Assembly (NCBI RefSeq): GCF_003130585.1
Contig: NZ_QFKX01000002.1
Location: forward strand, 310,001-374,000
Length of the DNA stretch: 64,000 nt
Reading direction: 5' to 3'
DNA from: Brachybacterium endophyticum
Lineage (GTDB): Bacteria > Actinomycetota > Actinomycetes > Actinomycetales > Dermabacteraceae
The translations under genes and the position numbers were made by a program. The notes under the pieces were generated by a model. It saw only the letters and a list, made by a program, of their open reading frames with translations, was not told the DNA's origin and did no database searches. Positions 32,677 to 40,411 of this stretch are shown here, in pieces. Each line of letters begins with the position of its first letter. The first letter of the stretch is position 1.

Positions 32677-34959
32677 GTGCCCGGCACGGATGCGACCCCG
32701 CCGCCCACGCGCGCCGCGCGCGTGGCGCTGCCGCGACCCGTCCCGCACCGGGAACGCCCCGATCGCACCGCGCCGCCCGACGAGTCGCCGCGCCGCACCG
32801 CGGCCCTCCGGTCCGCGAGCAGGCGTTCGCTGCGCCTCGGCCTGGTCCTCGTGCTCGGACTGATGATCTCGCTCGTCAGCCCGTCGGCCGCCCTCGCGCT
32901 CGGGGAGAAGGGTCCCTTCGAGCTGCCGCTCTCGCGCGACTCGATCACGGTCGCTCCCGGCGTGGTCAACCGTGTCCCCCTCAGCAGCCTGCTGGAGGAC
33001 GGCGCGGAGGACCAGCTGCAGCTGGACACGGCGAGACTGGCCGTCCCCTCGGAGGCCAGCGGATCCCAGCTCGATGCGATGACGCTCGCCTCCGACGGCT
33101 CGTCCTTGTCGGTCGAGGGGCAGGGCACCTGGACCGTCCAGGGCGAGAGCCTGGTCTACACCCCGGCCTCCGACTCCGACGGGAGCGACCCCGCCCCGAT
33201 AGCGATCACCGTGGAGGCCACCAACGGCGTCCGCTCCCATGCGGTCGACCTGGAGGTCGATCCCAGCGCCGTCACCGAGAAGGACGTCACCGCCCCCGCC
33301 GGCACCACCGTGAGCCTGCCGCTGAACGGGAAGCTGGTGCCCGAGGGGACCGCGCGGATCCGGCTGCTGCTGGACACGATGCCCGCCGGCAGCTCGCTGT
33401 CGGGCGACGGGCGACGCCTGTTCGTCGCCGACGAGGGCATCTGGCAGCTCTCCCCGGACAACAGCTCGCTCACCTTCATCCCCTCCTCCGGGCACCTGGG
33501 CCGCTCGCCGGAGCCCGCCCGCTTCGTCACCGAGTCGAAGGACGGCTCCATCCTGAGCACCGGCGTCGTCGGCCTGAGCACCCCGGTGCTCACCGACATG
33601 GTGCGCGCCTCCGCCTATGGCGACCCCGTCGACTTCGCGGTCGGCGAGGACCAGGAGGACGTCGATGCCTCGACGTTGCGTCTGGTCCCGCTGGAGAGCA
33701 TCAAGACCTCGGACGGCTCCGATGCGAGCGGATCCGACGGCGGCTCCGGGAGCGGGTCCGACTCCGGGAGCGCGACCGGGGAGCAGGGCGGCCAGGAGCA
33801 GGCCGGCGGCGACCAGGGCAGCGGGCAGGACGCGGACGACGCAGGAGACGGCGCGACCACCTCGGACGGCGGTGCGGCGGGCGACGGCGCGAAGGGCTCC
33901 GGGGCCGTCACCGTCACCGATGACGGCACCCGTGCGAAGGTGGCGGGCCAGGGCACCTGGACCCTCGACCGCTCGGACCAGCGCGTCCGCTTCACCCCCG
34001 AGGACGACGGGGTGACCGAGGCCGACCCCATCGGTGTGACCGGCCGCGACGACGACGGGAACACGGCAGGCGTGGCCACGTTGAGCCCCGGGTATCCCGC
34101 GATGCTGGACCAGACCGAGGTCGGTGCCGGCGGCAACACCATCGGCTTCGACCCCATGGACGCCTCCCACTACGTCCAGGCCGACTCGCTGCGCTTCTCG
34201 GACAAGGACCTGCCGGACGGCGCGGAGCTCGACGACAGCGGGCGCGAGCTGCGCATACCCGACCAGGGCACCTGGGAGATCGACGTGGACTCCCGCCTGG
34301 TGACCTTCGATCCCGTCCAGGGCGCCCGCAACGGCCTGCGCAGCCAGGTCTCGCTGACGGGGAGCGGCTCCTACGCCGACGACACCACCGCCACCAGCAC
34401 GCTGACCGCGCTGGTCTCCGACACCGGGGCCGTGCTGCGCGACGACGACCTGCGCACCGCTCCGGGGCGCACCGTCCAGGTCGATCTGCTGGCCAACGAC
34501 ACCGCCGGTGCGACGACGGCCCCGCTCGCCCCGGCGACGGTGCGGATCAGCGCGCTGGACGCCGCCAACCTCGACGAGCTCGACCGCTACTCGGGCACCC
34601 ATCTGGTGGTGCCGGGGGAGGGGGAGTACCGCGTGGGCAGCGACGGCGTGCTCACGTTCGTGCCCGCCGACGGCTTCCGGGGCCGCACCTCGCCGGTCGA
34701 CTACACCGTCGAGGACGACGACGGCGTCCGCTACCGCGCGACCGTGACCGTGCACGTGGATCCGCAGCTCGCGAGCTCCTCGGGTCCGCGGGCCGACAGC
34801 AGCGCCGGCATCAACACGATGCTGTCCGGACTGATGCCCAGCTCCCGCTCCACCTCCGCGGTGTTCCTGACCATCGTGGTGCTGATCGGATTCGCGGGTG
34901 TGATGAGCCTGTTCATCGGCTCCCGAATGGAGTCCGACCGCCGCACCTGGAAGGACTGA
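32677..34959 (+). CDS. CshA-like repeat surface protein with N- and C-terminal membrane segments
   Basis: A 760-residue protein: an ~40-residue basic N-terminus followed by a signal/TM segment (LRLGLVLVLGLMISLVSPSA), then at least five CshA-type fibril repeats with the recurring pattern [G/E]QGTW...VxFxP (GQGTWTVQ, EGIWQLSP, GQGTWTLDR, DQGTWEIDV, GEGEYRVG), and a C-terminal TM segment (AVFLTIVVLIGFAGVMSLFI) with a short basic tail. A Gly/Ser/Asp/Gln-rich linker sits at ~355-415. CshA repeats are found in adhesive surface fibrils. It is not an LPxTG protein. The TACCGT element at 32665 suggests a leaderless start at 32677. Confidence 0.72.
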   Translation: MPGTDATPPPTRAARVALPRPVPHRERPDRTAPPDESPRRTAALRSASRRSLRLGLVLVLGLMISLVSPSAALALGEKGPFELPLSRDSITVAPGVVNRVPLSSLLEDGAEDQLQLDTARLAVPSEASGSQLDAMTLASDGSSLSVEGQGTWTVQGESLVYTPASDSDGSDPAPIAITVEATNGVRSHAVDLEVDPSAVTEKDVTAPAGTTVSLPLNGKLVPEGTARIRLLLDTMPAGSSLSGDGRRLFVADEGIWQLSPDNSSLTFIPSSGHLGRSPEPARFVTESKDGSILSTGVVGLSTPVLTDMVRASAYGDPVDFAVGEDQEDVDASTLRLVPLESIKTSDGSDASGSDGGSGSGSDSGSATGEQGGQEQAGGDQGSGQDADDAGDGATTSDGGAAGDGAKGSGAVTVTDDGTRAKVAGQGTWTLDRSDQRVRFTPEDDGVTEADPIGVTGRDDDGNTAGVATLSPGYPAMLDQTEVGAGGNTIGFDPMDASHYVQADSLRFSDKDLPDGAELDDSGRELRIPDQGTWEIDVDSRLVTFDPVQGARNGLRSQVSLTGSGSYADDTTATSTLTALVSDTGAVLRDDDLRTAPGRTVQVDLLANDTAGATTAPLAPATVRISALDAANLDELDRYSGTHLVVPGEGEYRVGSDGVLTFVPADGFRGRTSPVDYTVEDDDGVRYRATVTVHVDPQLASSSGPRADSSAGINTMLSGLMPSSRSTSAVFLTIVVLIGFAGVMSLFIGSRMESDRRTWKD

Positions 34960-34961
34960 TC

Positions 34962-34976
34962 AGCCCTTCGCGGGCT
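34962..34976. terminator. Small hairpin between convergent genes
   Basis: AGCCC and GGGCT form a 5-bp stem around TTCGC. It lies 3 nt after the CshA-like stop and 14 nt from the LytR_C stop, so it could serve both. Weak. Confidence 0.35.
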
Positions 34977-34989
34977 CCATCGATCCTTC

Positions 34990-35643
34990 TCAGCCCGCCG
35001 CGCCGCCGTCCGATGCGCCCGTGGTGGCGCCGGAGCACCCGGACGGCACGGCCGCGGCCTTCGTCCGTGTCTCGGCGGCCTTCGACTTCGCCCGCAGGTC
35101 CTTGAAACCGTCGCCGATCAGCACGTCGACCGTCGAGTCCTCCCGATCCTCCTCGAGGCGGAGGCTGGGGTCGTCGAACTCTGCGGCGACGCTCGTGGCC
35201 GCGAGATATCCGGAGGGTCCGTAGACGATCGTCACCGGGCCGGAGGAGGCCTTGGTGTTGCCGGCCTTCCCGGGGTCGAATCCACGGTCCTCGAGAGTGC
35301 CCGCGACGTCCGCGGCCAGCCCGCTGCGCGAGGTCCCGTTCAGCACCGTGACGCTGACGTCCTCGGGTGCGACGGGCTTGGACCCGGGCGCAGGGCACTG
35401 CACGCCGTCCGCGCCGAGGGGGACGCTGGTGCCCGCATCGGAGGGTCCGGCGGCGGTGCCGCCGTCCTCCGTGAGCTGCCGGAGCGCATACGCGAGCGCG
35501 CAGACGATCCCGATCATCGCCACGGAGAACACGATCAGCTGGGTGATCCGGACCCGGCGCTGACGGCGGCGCCGCGCATCGCGGCGCCGCACGTCCACGT
35601 TCGAGCGCCCGTAGGGATGCGCATCCCGGTGCGAGGAGCTCAT
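34990..35643 (-). CDS. LytR_C-domain membrane protein
   Basis: A 217-residue protein: a basic N-terminus, one TM segment (ITQLIVFSVAMIGIVCALAY at ~35-53), a linker, and a LytR C-terminal domain (SVTVLNGTSRSGLAADVAGT, LEDRGFDPGKAG, TIVYGPSGYLAATSVAAEF, VDVLIGDGFKDL). LytR_C domains occur at the end of LytR-CpsA-Psr wall-polymer ligases; here the catalytic LCP domain is absent, so it is not itself a ligase and may bind wall polymer. The stop is close to the CshA-like gene; the start is 12 nt from the hexosaminidase stop, so the two may be co-transcribed. Confidence 0.75.
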   Translation of the reverse strand: MSSSHRDAHPYGRSNVDVRRRDARRRRQRRVRITQLIVFSVAMIGIVCALAYALRQLTEDGGTAAGPSDAGTSVPLGADGVQCPAPGSKPVAPEDVSVTVLNGTSRSGLAADVAGTLEDRGFDPGKAGNTKASSGPVTIVYGPSGYLAATSVAAEFDDPSLRLEEDREDSTVDVLIGDGFKDLRAKSKAAETRTKAAAVPSGCSGATTGASDGGAAG

Positions 35644-35655
35644 GGTGGCCCCGTA

Positions 35656-37065
35656 TCAGTCCAGAGGACGGTACGAGACGCCCAGGGCGTCCAGGCGGGG
35701 GAGGTGACCGCGCAGTCGCTCCTCGAACTGCGAGAACGACTGCTCGGGCGAGCCCCAGGCCCGCTCGGCCAGCGCGCAGACGCGCGGGAAGGCCATGTAG
35801 CCGAGCTGCTCGGGGGTGGCGATGTACTCGGTCCACACCTGGCCCTGGACGCCCAGGACCAGCGCCGAGGTCCCCTCGTCGAGCTTCTTGGGCAGCAGCT
35901 GGTCGGTGTAGACGTCCTTGAGGGAGAGGTCCCCGCCGATCGCGAGCGGCTCCTTCTTCGGATTGCCCTGGTAGTAGTCGAAGTACAGGTGGGAGCTGGT
36001 GGAGACGACGGTGCGGAAGCCGCGGTCCAGCGACTCCTTCAGGCCGTCGTCCGTGCGCCAGTTCATGACGACCACGTCGTCGGGCACGTGGGACTCCAGG
36101 ACCTCGTCCCAGGCGACCACCGTCTTGCCCTGCTCGGCCAGCACGTCGCTCGCGAACCGGGTGAAGCGGCCCTGGATCTCGGAGACGCGGGTCAGGCCCC
36201 ACTCGTTCATCTTGTTGCGGGCGTCGCTCGAGCGCTCCCACTCCGTGCGCGGGCACTCGTCGCCGCCGATGTGGAAGAAGGGTGCGGGGAAGATGCCGGC
36301 GACCTGCTCGAGCACATCGCGCACGAAGTCGAAGGCCTGGTCGGAGACGCCGAGCACGTGGTCGGAGATGCCCCAGACCTGCCGCACCTCGATCTGCTGG
36401 TTCGGGAAGTTCCCCAGCTCGGGGTAGGAGGCGATCGCGGCCTGCATGTGCCCGGGCAGATCGATCTCCGGGACGATCATGACGCCGCGGTTCTGGGCGT
36501 AGGTCACCAGCTCGCGCAGCTCGTCCTGGGTGTAGAAGCCCTCGTGAGGGGTGTCGTCGAACTCCCAGGACTCCGGCTCGCCGCTCATGTGGCCGACGAG
36601 CGTGCGCTCTCGCCGCGAGCCGAACTCCGTGAGCTTCGGGTATCCCTTGATCTCGACGCGCCAGCCCTGATCATCGGTCAGGTGCAGGTGGAGCACGTTC
36701 AGGCGGTGCAGCGCGAGGGCGTCGATGAAGCGGTGGAGCGTCTCGACGTCGAAGAAGTGCCGTGCGACGTCCAGGTGCACTCCGCGCCATGCGTGCTCCG
36801 GGCTGTCGGAGATGGTGACGCAGGGGATCGAGCCGTCGGCGGTGAGGACGATCTGGTTGAAGGTGTTGCGGCCGTCGGCCAGCGCGGCCTCGCTGCCGGC
36901 GCTCAGATGCGCACCGGAAGGGGTGATCGACAGGGCGTACTCGGTGCGCGGCAGATCCTCCGAGATCCCGACCGAGAGGCCTTCCCAGGGGTCGGTGGTC
37001 TCCCACGTGCCCGAGGACCAGATGACGGAGCGGGGGAGCGGAACCAGACTGATCGGGTCGGACAT
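35656..37065 (-). CDS. GH20 beta-N-acetylhexosaminidase
   Basis: A 469-residue GH20 enzyme. An N-terminal alpha/beta domain leads into the catalytic barrel: RGVHLDVARHFFDVETLHRF, LNVLHLHLTDDQGWRVEIKG, VPEIDLPGHMQAA and the active-site FHIGGDECP (Asp-Glu pair), with EQLGYMAFPRVCALAERAW at the end. It removes terminal GlcNAc/GalNAc. No signal peptide is apparent, so it is probably cytoplasmic and could act in wall-fragment recycling. Ribosome site AGAGAGGA precedes the ATG at 37065. Confidence 0.9.
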   Translation of the reverse strand: MSDPISLVPLPRSVIWSSGTWETTDPWEGLSVGISEDLPRTEYALSITPSGAHLSAGSEAALADGRNTFNQIVLTADGSIPCVTISDSPEHAWRGVHLDVARHFFDVETLHRFIDALALHRLNVLHLHLTDDQGWRVEIKGYPKLTEFGSRRERTLVGHMSGEPESWEFDDTPHEGFYTQDELRELVTYAQNRGVMIVPEIDLPGHMQAAIASYPELGNFPNQQIEVRQVWGISDHVLGVSDQAFDFVRDVLEQVAGIFPAPFFHIGGDECPRTEWERSSDARNKMNEWGLTRVSEIQGRFTRFASDVLAEQGKTVVAWDEVLESHVPDDVVVMNWRTDDGLKESLDRGFRTVVSTSSHLYFDYYQGNPKKEPLAIGGDLSLKDVYTDQLLPKKLDEGTSALVLGVQGQVWTEYIATPEQLGYMAFPRVCALAERAWGSPEQSFSQFEERLRGHLPRLDALGVSYRPLD

Positions 37066-37160
37066 GCGGATGGATCCTCTCTGACCTGGACGGCGTGCAT
37101 GGCAAGTCTGTCACAGGTGCGAGGGCATGCCGGGGTCTTCGCCGCTCGACGTCCGGCCCC

Positions 37161-37229
37161 CGGACACAGAGGAGCCCGGCCACGAAGGACGCCGGACATG
37201 GACGAGCCCGGACACAGAGGAGCCCGGCC
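37161..37229. repeat. Direct repeats in the gap upstream of the hexosaminidase gene
   Basis: Two copies of a 21-bp block beginning CGGACACAGAGGAGCCCGG lie at 37161-37181 and 37209-37229, with a partial related copy (CGGACATGGACGAGCCCGG) between them. The second copy also forms the left arm of the hairpin at 37217-37250. Confidence 0.75.
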
Positions 37230-37250
37230 GGCGGACCGACCGGGCTCCTC
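37217..37250 (-). terminator. Hairpin downstream of the NlpC/P60 gene
   Basis: GAGGAGCCCGG and CCGGGCTCCTC form an 11-bp stem with a 12-nt loop; it lies beyond the minus-strand stop at 37336, so it probably terminates that gene. Confidence 0.5.
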
Positions 37251-37335
37251 ACACGCCGTCCTGCTCCTTCCCGTTGGTGCTCACAGCACCGAGCAGGCAT
37301 GACGTGGTCTCTAGGACCTCACGCGGATCAGGGGA

Positions 37336-38431
37336 TCAGCGGTAGGTCACGAAGACGTGGGGGGCGCTCCAGATGGTGCGCTCCACGACCCTCTGCTGCG
37401 AACCAGAGGCATCGATGATCTGGTTGTTACCCACATAGATGCCGATGTGTCCGTAGTCGTTGCCGGTGAACGCCACCAGGTCGCCGGGCTTCGCCTGCGA
37501 CTGGGAGATGATCCGGCCGCCGAAGGTCAGCTGCTTAGCTGTCCGCGGCACCGTGATGCCGTGGGCGTTGTAGGCGTACTTGACCAGGCCCGAGCAGTCG
37601 AAACCGGTCGACGGGCTCGAACCCCCCCCACTTGTAGGGGGACCCCTTCACGCTGCGGGCGGTGTTGATGATGCCCTGGCCGTTGAAGGAGCCGCTCGAG
37701 GAGCCGCCTCCCGAACCGCCGATGTTCGCGCTCGAGGACGAGAGCTTCGCCCACGTGTTCGTGCCGACCACGCCGTCGGCGGAGATGCCGGCTGCGCGCT
37801 GGAAGGCCTTGACGGAGCTCAGGGTCCGGGACCCGAAGACGCCGTCGACCGAGATGCCTGCACCGTGCTCGTTCAGGGAGCGCTGCAGGGTCTTGACCGC
37901 CGAGCCGCTCGAGCCGCTGCGCAGCTTCGGGTGGCTGGACGAGGAGGAGCCGGAGCCCGAGGACGACCCGAGCTTGCCCCAGGTGGACGGGCCGACGACG
38001 CCGTCCACGTGGATCCCAGCGCTGCGCTGGAACGACTTCACGGCGCTGAGGGTCTTGGAACCGAAGACGCCGTCCGTGGCGAGCCGCGCACCCTTGGCGT
38101 TGAGGCTCTTCTGGAGCGACGAGACGGCCGAACCGCGTGCGCCGAAGCGCAGCTTGACGTTCTTGTAGGCGGCGGGGGCGGGCGTCGACTTGGCTGCGGC
38201 GACGGCGGAACCCGCGACGGGGGCCGACGGAGCAGTCGTCGAGGGGTGGGCAGGTGCCGGAGCGGTCGCGGCATCAGCGGAGCCCATGGCCTGCAGGGAG
38301 GCCGTTGCCGTCACGGCGCCGACGACGGCCATGCCGCCGACGGTGCGACCGACGGGGGTCGTCAGACCCCGGTAGTCGATCACGGCTGGACCCGCAGCAC
38401 GATGCGTGCGCCGGGTGCTGGTGCGGAACAT
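37336..38431 (-). pseudogene. NlpC/P60 endopeptidase with two peptidoglycan-binding domains, frameshifted in a G8 run
   Basis: Without the shift this is a ~364-residue secreted wall hydrolase: a long N-region and signal (GGMAVVGAVTATASLQAMGSA), two PG_binding_1 domains (LQKSLNAKGARLATDGVFGS and LQRSLNEHGAGISVDGVFGS), a Ser/Gly linker, then NlpC/P60 (KGSPYKWGG, FDCSGLVKYAYNAHG, GHIGIYVG). The frame breaks at 37622-37629: eight G on the coding strand, where seven would read W-G-G-S-S-P-S-T-G-F-D-C. The Cys, His and rest of the domain are intact in the other frame, so a sequencing error or a slip site is likely. Start ATG 38431; a GTG at 38461 is in frame. Confidence 0.8.
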
Positions 38432-38813
38432 AGGTTGCAGTCGCTTTCTCTGTCGCCGCACAGTGTCCCGCCCACGGGAAGCGACACCCTAGGGGTTCGC
38501 TGCGCCCGCCACCCAGGGAAGTGAGGAAGTGGGTCGAGAACGGTGGCGGGAGCGACTTCTCGACCGGTACCTGGGGAGAGGCACCGTGGTCACTCTAGGC
38601 GGACGCCTTCTGTACTTACGTAGGGCCTTTACGGCCACTATCTGATCCCTTTGCCAAGATTTTAAGTATTCCAGCCATTTCCGCCGTGTCGAAGACACGA
38701 TGTCCGATTTTCGTGTGGTAATCACACCGTTGTGATTCAGGGTTTCTCGCGGGGTGGTTAGACCGTTTTCTTCGGTTTTCCCGGGCGGCGGGAATGCGGG
38801 GGAAGCGGCGCCA
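38432..38813. other. AT-richer promoter region of the NlpC/P60 gene
   Basis: No gene is seen. About 38600-38760 is much lower in GC than the rest of the window, as expected of a promoter. It contains two short inverted repeats, CGTGTC-GAA-GACACG (38685-38699) and GTGTG-GTAAT-CACAC (38713-38727), whose centres are 28 bp apart. They are plausible operators for the minus-strand gene. I looked for a c-di-AMP (ydaO) riboswitch here because many actinobacterial wall-hydrolase genes have one, and found none. Confidence 0.45.
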
Positions 38814-38888
38814 GGTCGGGTCAGGGTAGGGGCGGGTCGGGTCGGGTCGGGCAGGGGCGGGGCAGGGGCGGGGGCGGCAGGGGGGGGC
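38814..38888 (+). repeat. G-rich GGGTC/GGGGC repeat tract with G-quadruplex potential
   Basis: The plus strand is a run of GGGTC, GGGGC and similar units (eight or more G-tracts of three or more), ending in a G8 run. Several four-tract sets with short loops could form G-quadruplexes. Confidence 0.65.
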
Positions 38889-38929
38889 CGGGTGTTGGCG
38901 CGGAGCGGTCGCGGGCCTGCGAGGGACTC

Positions 38930-38969
38930 ATAGCGCACGCTGTGCCATATATGGCAGGGCGTGCGCTAT
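38930..38969. repeat. 40-bp loopless palindrome
   Basis: Arms 38930-38949 and 38950-38969 pair over 20 bp with two internal mismatches, with the perfect centre TGCCATATATGGCA and the ends ATAGCGCACGC/GCGTGCGCTAT. Situated between the NlpC/P60 gene and tRNA-Pro. Confidence 0.8.
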
Positions 38970-39094
38970 ATGTCCATCCGCGGCCACAAACATCCATGGC
39001 CCGACGGCTTGAGGCCCACTGCCCGACGGTTCGAGGGTCGCGGTCCGACGGCTCGCCGTCCACGGCGCGACGCCCGCGGCCAGTTGATCCGCTG

Positions 39095-39136
39095 GCCGAC
39101 GCCGACGCCGACACCGACGCCGACGCAGACGCAGAC
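39095..39136. repeat. 6-bp tandem repeat (GCCGAC), seven copies
   Basis: GCCGAC repeated with small changes (ACCGAC once, GCAGAC twice) over 42 bp. Non-coding. Confidence 0.6.
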
Positions 39137-39175
39137 GGTCCTCGCGGCCCGACCGCCCGCCACCGCCGAACACGC

Positions 39176-39205
39176 GAAGGGCCCCTGCCGAAGCAGGGGC
39201 CCTTC
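39176..39205. terminator. Terminator of tRNA-Pro
   Basis: A perfect 13-bp stem (GAAGGGCCCCTGC, 39176-39188, with 39193-39205) around CGAA, 10 nt past the 3' end of the minus-strand tRNA. Confidence 0.8.
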
Positions 39206-39211
39206 ATGACG

Positions 39212-39289
<78 letters not shown>

Positions 39290-39392
39290 AGGTCTGGGTC
39301 GGTGAGCGGTCCGCGGTGGTTCGCCGAGGCGATGCCGTGTGCCGTTCTCCGACGGGAAACGATACCAAGCCCGCGCGAGTGGTCGCGACCTG

Positions 39393-40409
39393 TCAGGGCA
39401 GGCGAGAGCGCAACGTGAGCAACGTCGCCTCCGGAGGGTTCGCGAAGCGGAAGTTCGAGTACGGGCTCGCGCCGAGCCCTCCGCTCACGTTCAGAGGTAC
39501 ACCTCGCCAGGTCGAGAGGCCGCGCGCCTGCCGACGGGGCAGGTCGCAGTTCGTGACCAGGGCGCCGAAGCCGGGCACCCGGAGCTGTCCACCGTGCGTG
39601 TGCCCGGCGAAGATCAGGTCGACGCCGTCCTCCACGAACGCATCGAGCACGCGCTGGTACGGGGCGTGCGCGACCCCGATCCGCAGCGAGCCCGGAGCGG
39701 CCCCCTCCGTAGCGACCTCATCCGTCGCGGTCCCGCTCGGTGAGACCTCATCCGCAGCGACCTCACCCGAAGCGGCTCCACCCGAAGCGACTCCTTCCCG
39801 AGTGGACGCCGCCCGGGCCGGGAACTCGTCGCGCTCCAGGTGGGGGTCGTCGACCCCCACCAGGTCCACCTGCAGGCCCGTCAGCGCGAGACTCCCGCGA
39901 GTGTTCGTGAGGTCCACCCAGCCGTGGGCGGAGAGGGCGGACCGCAGCGCGCCGACGGGGAGGTCGGGCTCGCGGTCGGGACCGGTGAATCCCTGGGGGC
40001 GCGGGTCGGACAGGAAATAGCGCAGCGGGTTCTTCGGGTGCGGGGCGTACATGTCGTTCGACCCCATGACAAAGGCGCCGGGCCGGCGCAGCAGGGGGTC
40101 GATCGCGTCGGCCAGCACCGGGATCGACGCCGCCGAGGCGATGTTGTCGCCGGTGTCGATCACCAGGTGCGGCTTGAGCGTCTCGAGATGGCGCAGGAAG
40201 CTCAGCTTGCGCTGCTGATCCGGCACCAGGTGGGCGTCGCTGATGTGCAGGATCCGCACCGGGCGGGCGCCCGGCCGGAGGATCCGCAGCTCGTGCTCGC
40301 GAACGGTGAACCGGTCGATCTCGATGTGACGGGACCAGACGTGCGCCGCGGCGGCAGCGAGCACCCCGCCCCCCGCCACCGCGATCGCTGCTGTGCGGGC
40401 GCGGGTCAT
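39393..40409 (-). CDS. Membrane-anchored metallophosphoesterase with a pentapeptide-repeat insert
   Basis: A 338-residue calcineurin-like phosphoesterase: an N-terminal TM/signal anchor (TAAIAVAGGGVLAAAAAHVW), then ILHISDAHLVPDQQ, VIDTGDNIAS, GSNDMYAP and FAGHTHGGQLRVPG, which form the two-metal site (YkuE-like subgroup). Residues ~205-240 are an extra segment made of six 5-residue repeats (EVAAD/EVATE-type), encoded by six 15-bp units at 39706-39795. A conserved GSND and HTHGG suggest an active enzyme. Its start is 2 nt after the PBP stop, so the two are probably co-transcribed. Confidence 0.85.
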   Translation of the reverse strand: MTRARTAAIAVAGGGVLAAAAAHVWSRHIEIDRFTVREHELRILRPGARPVRILHISDAHLVPDQQRKLSFLRHLETLKPHLVIDTGDNIASAASIPVLADAIDPLLRRPGAFVMGSNDMYAPHPKNPLRYFLSDPRPQGFTGPDREPDLPVGALRSALSAHGWVDLTNTRGSLALTGLQVDLVGVDDPHLERDEFPARAASTREGVASGGAASGEVAADEVSPSGTATDEVATEGAAPGSLRIGVAHAPYQRVLDAFVEDGVDLIFAGHTHGGQLRVPGFGALVTNCDLPRRQARGLSTWRGVPLNVSGGLGASPYSNFRFANPPEATLLTLRSRLP

Positions 40410-40411
40410 CC

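Noticed and set aside
28347-33128. A 1593-codon minus-strand open frame
   Set aside because: It is antisense to jetC, the 32071 gene and the CshA-like gene; the sense strand has clear domains, ribosome sites or leaderless starts.
34990-35643. A LytR-CpsA-Psr ligase
   Set aside because: Only the LytR_C domain and one TM segment are present; the catalytic LCP domain is absent.
38432-38760. A possible c-di-AMP riboswitch upstream of the NlpC/P60 gene
   Set aside because: This class of gene often has one in actinobacteria, but I found none of its conserved segments. The region has only two short inverted repeats.
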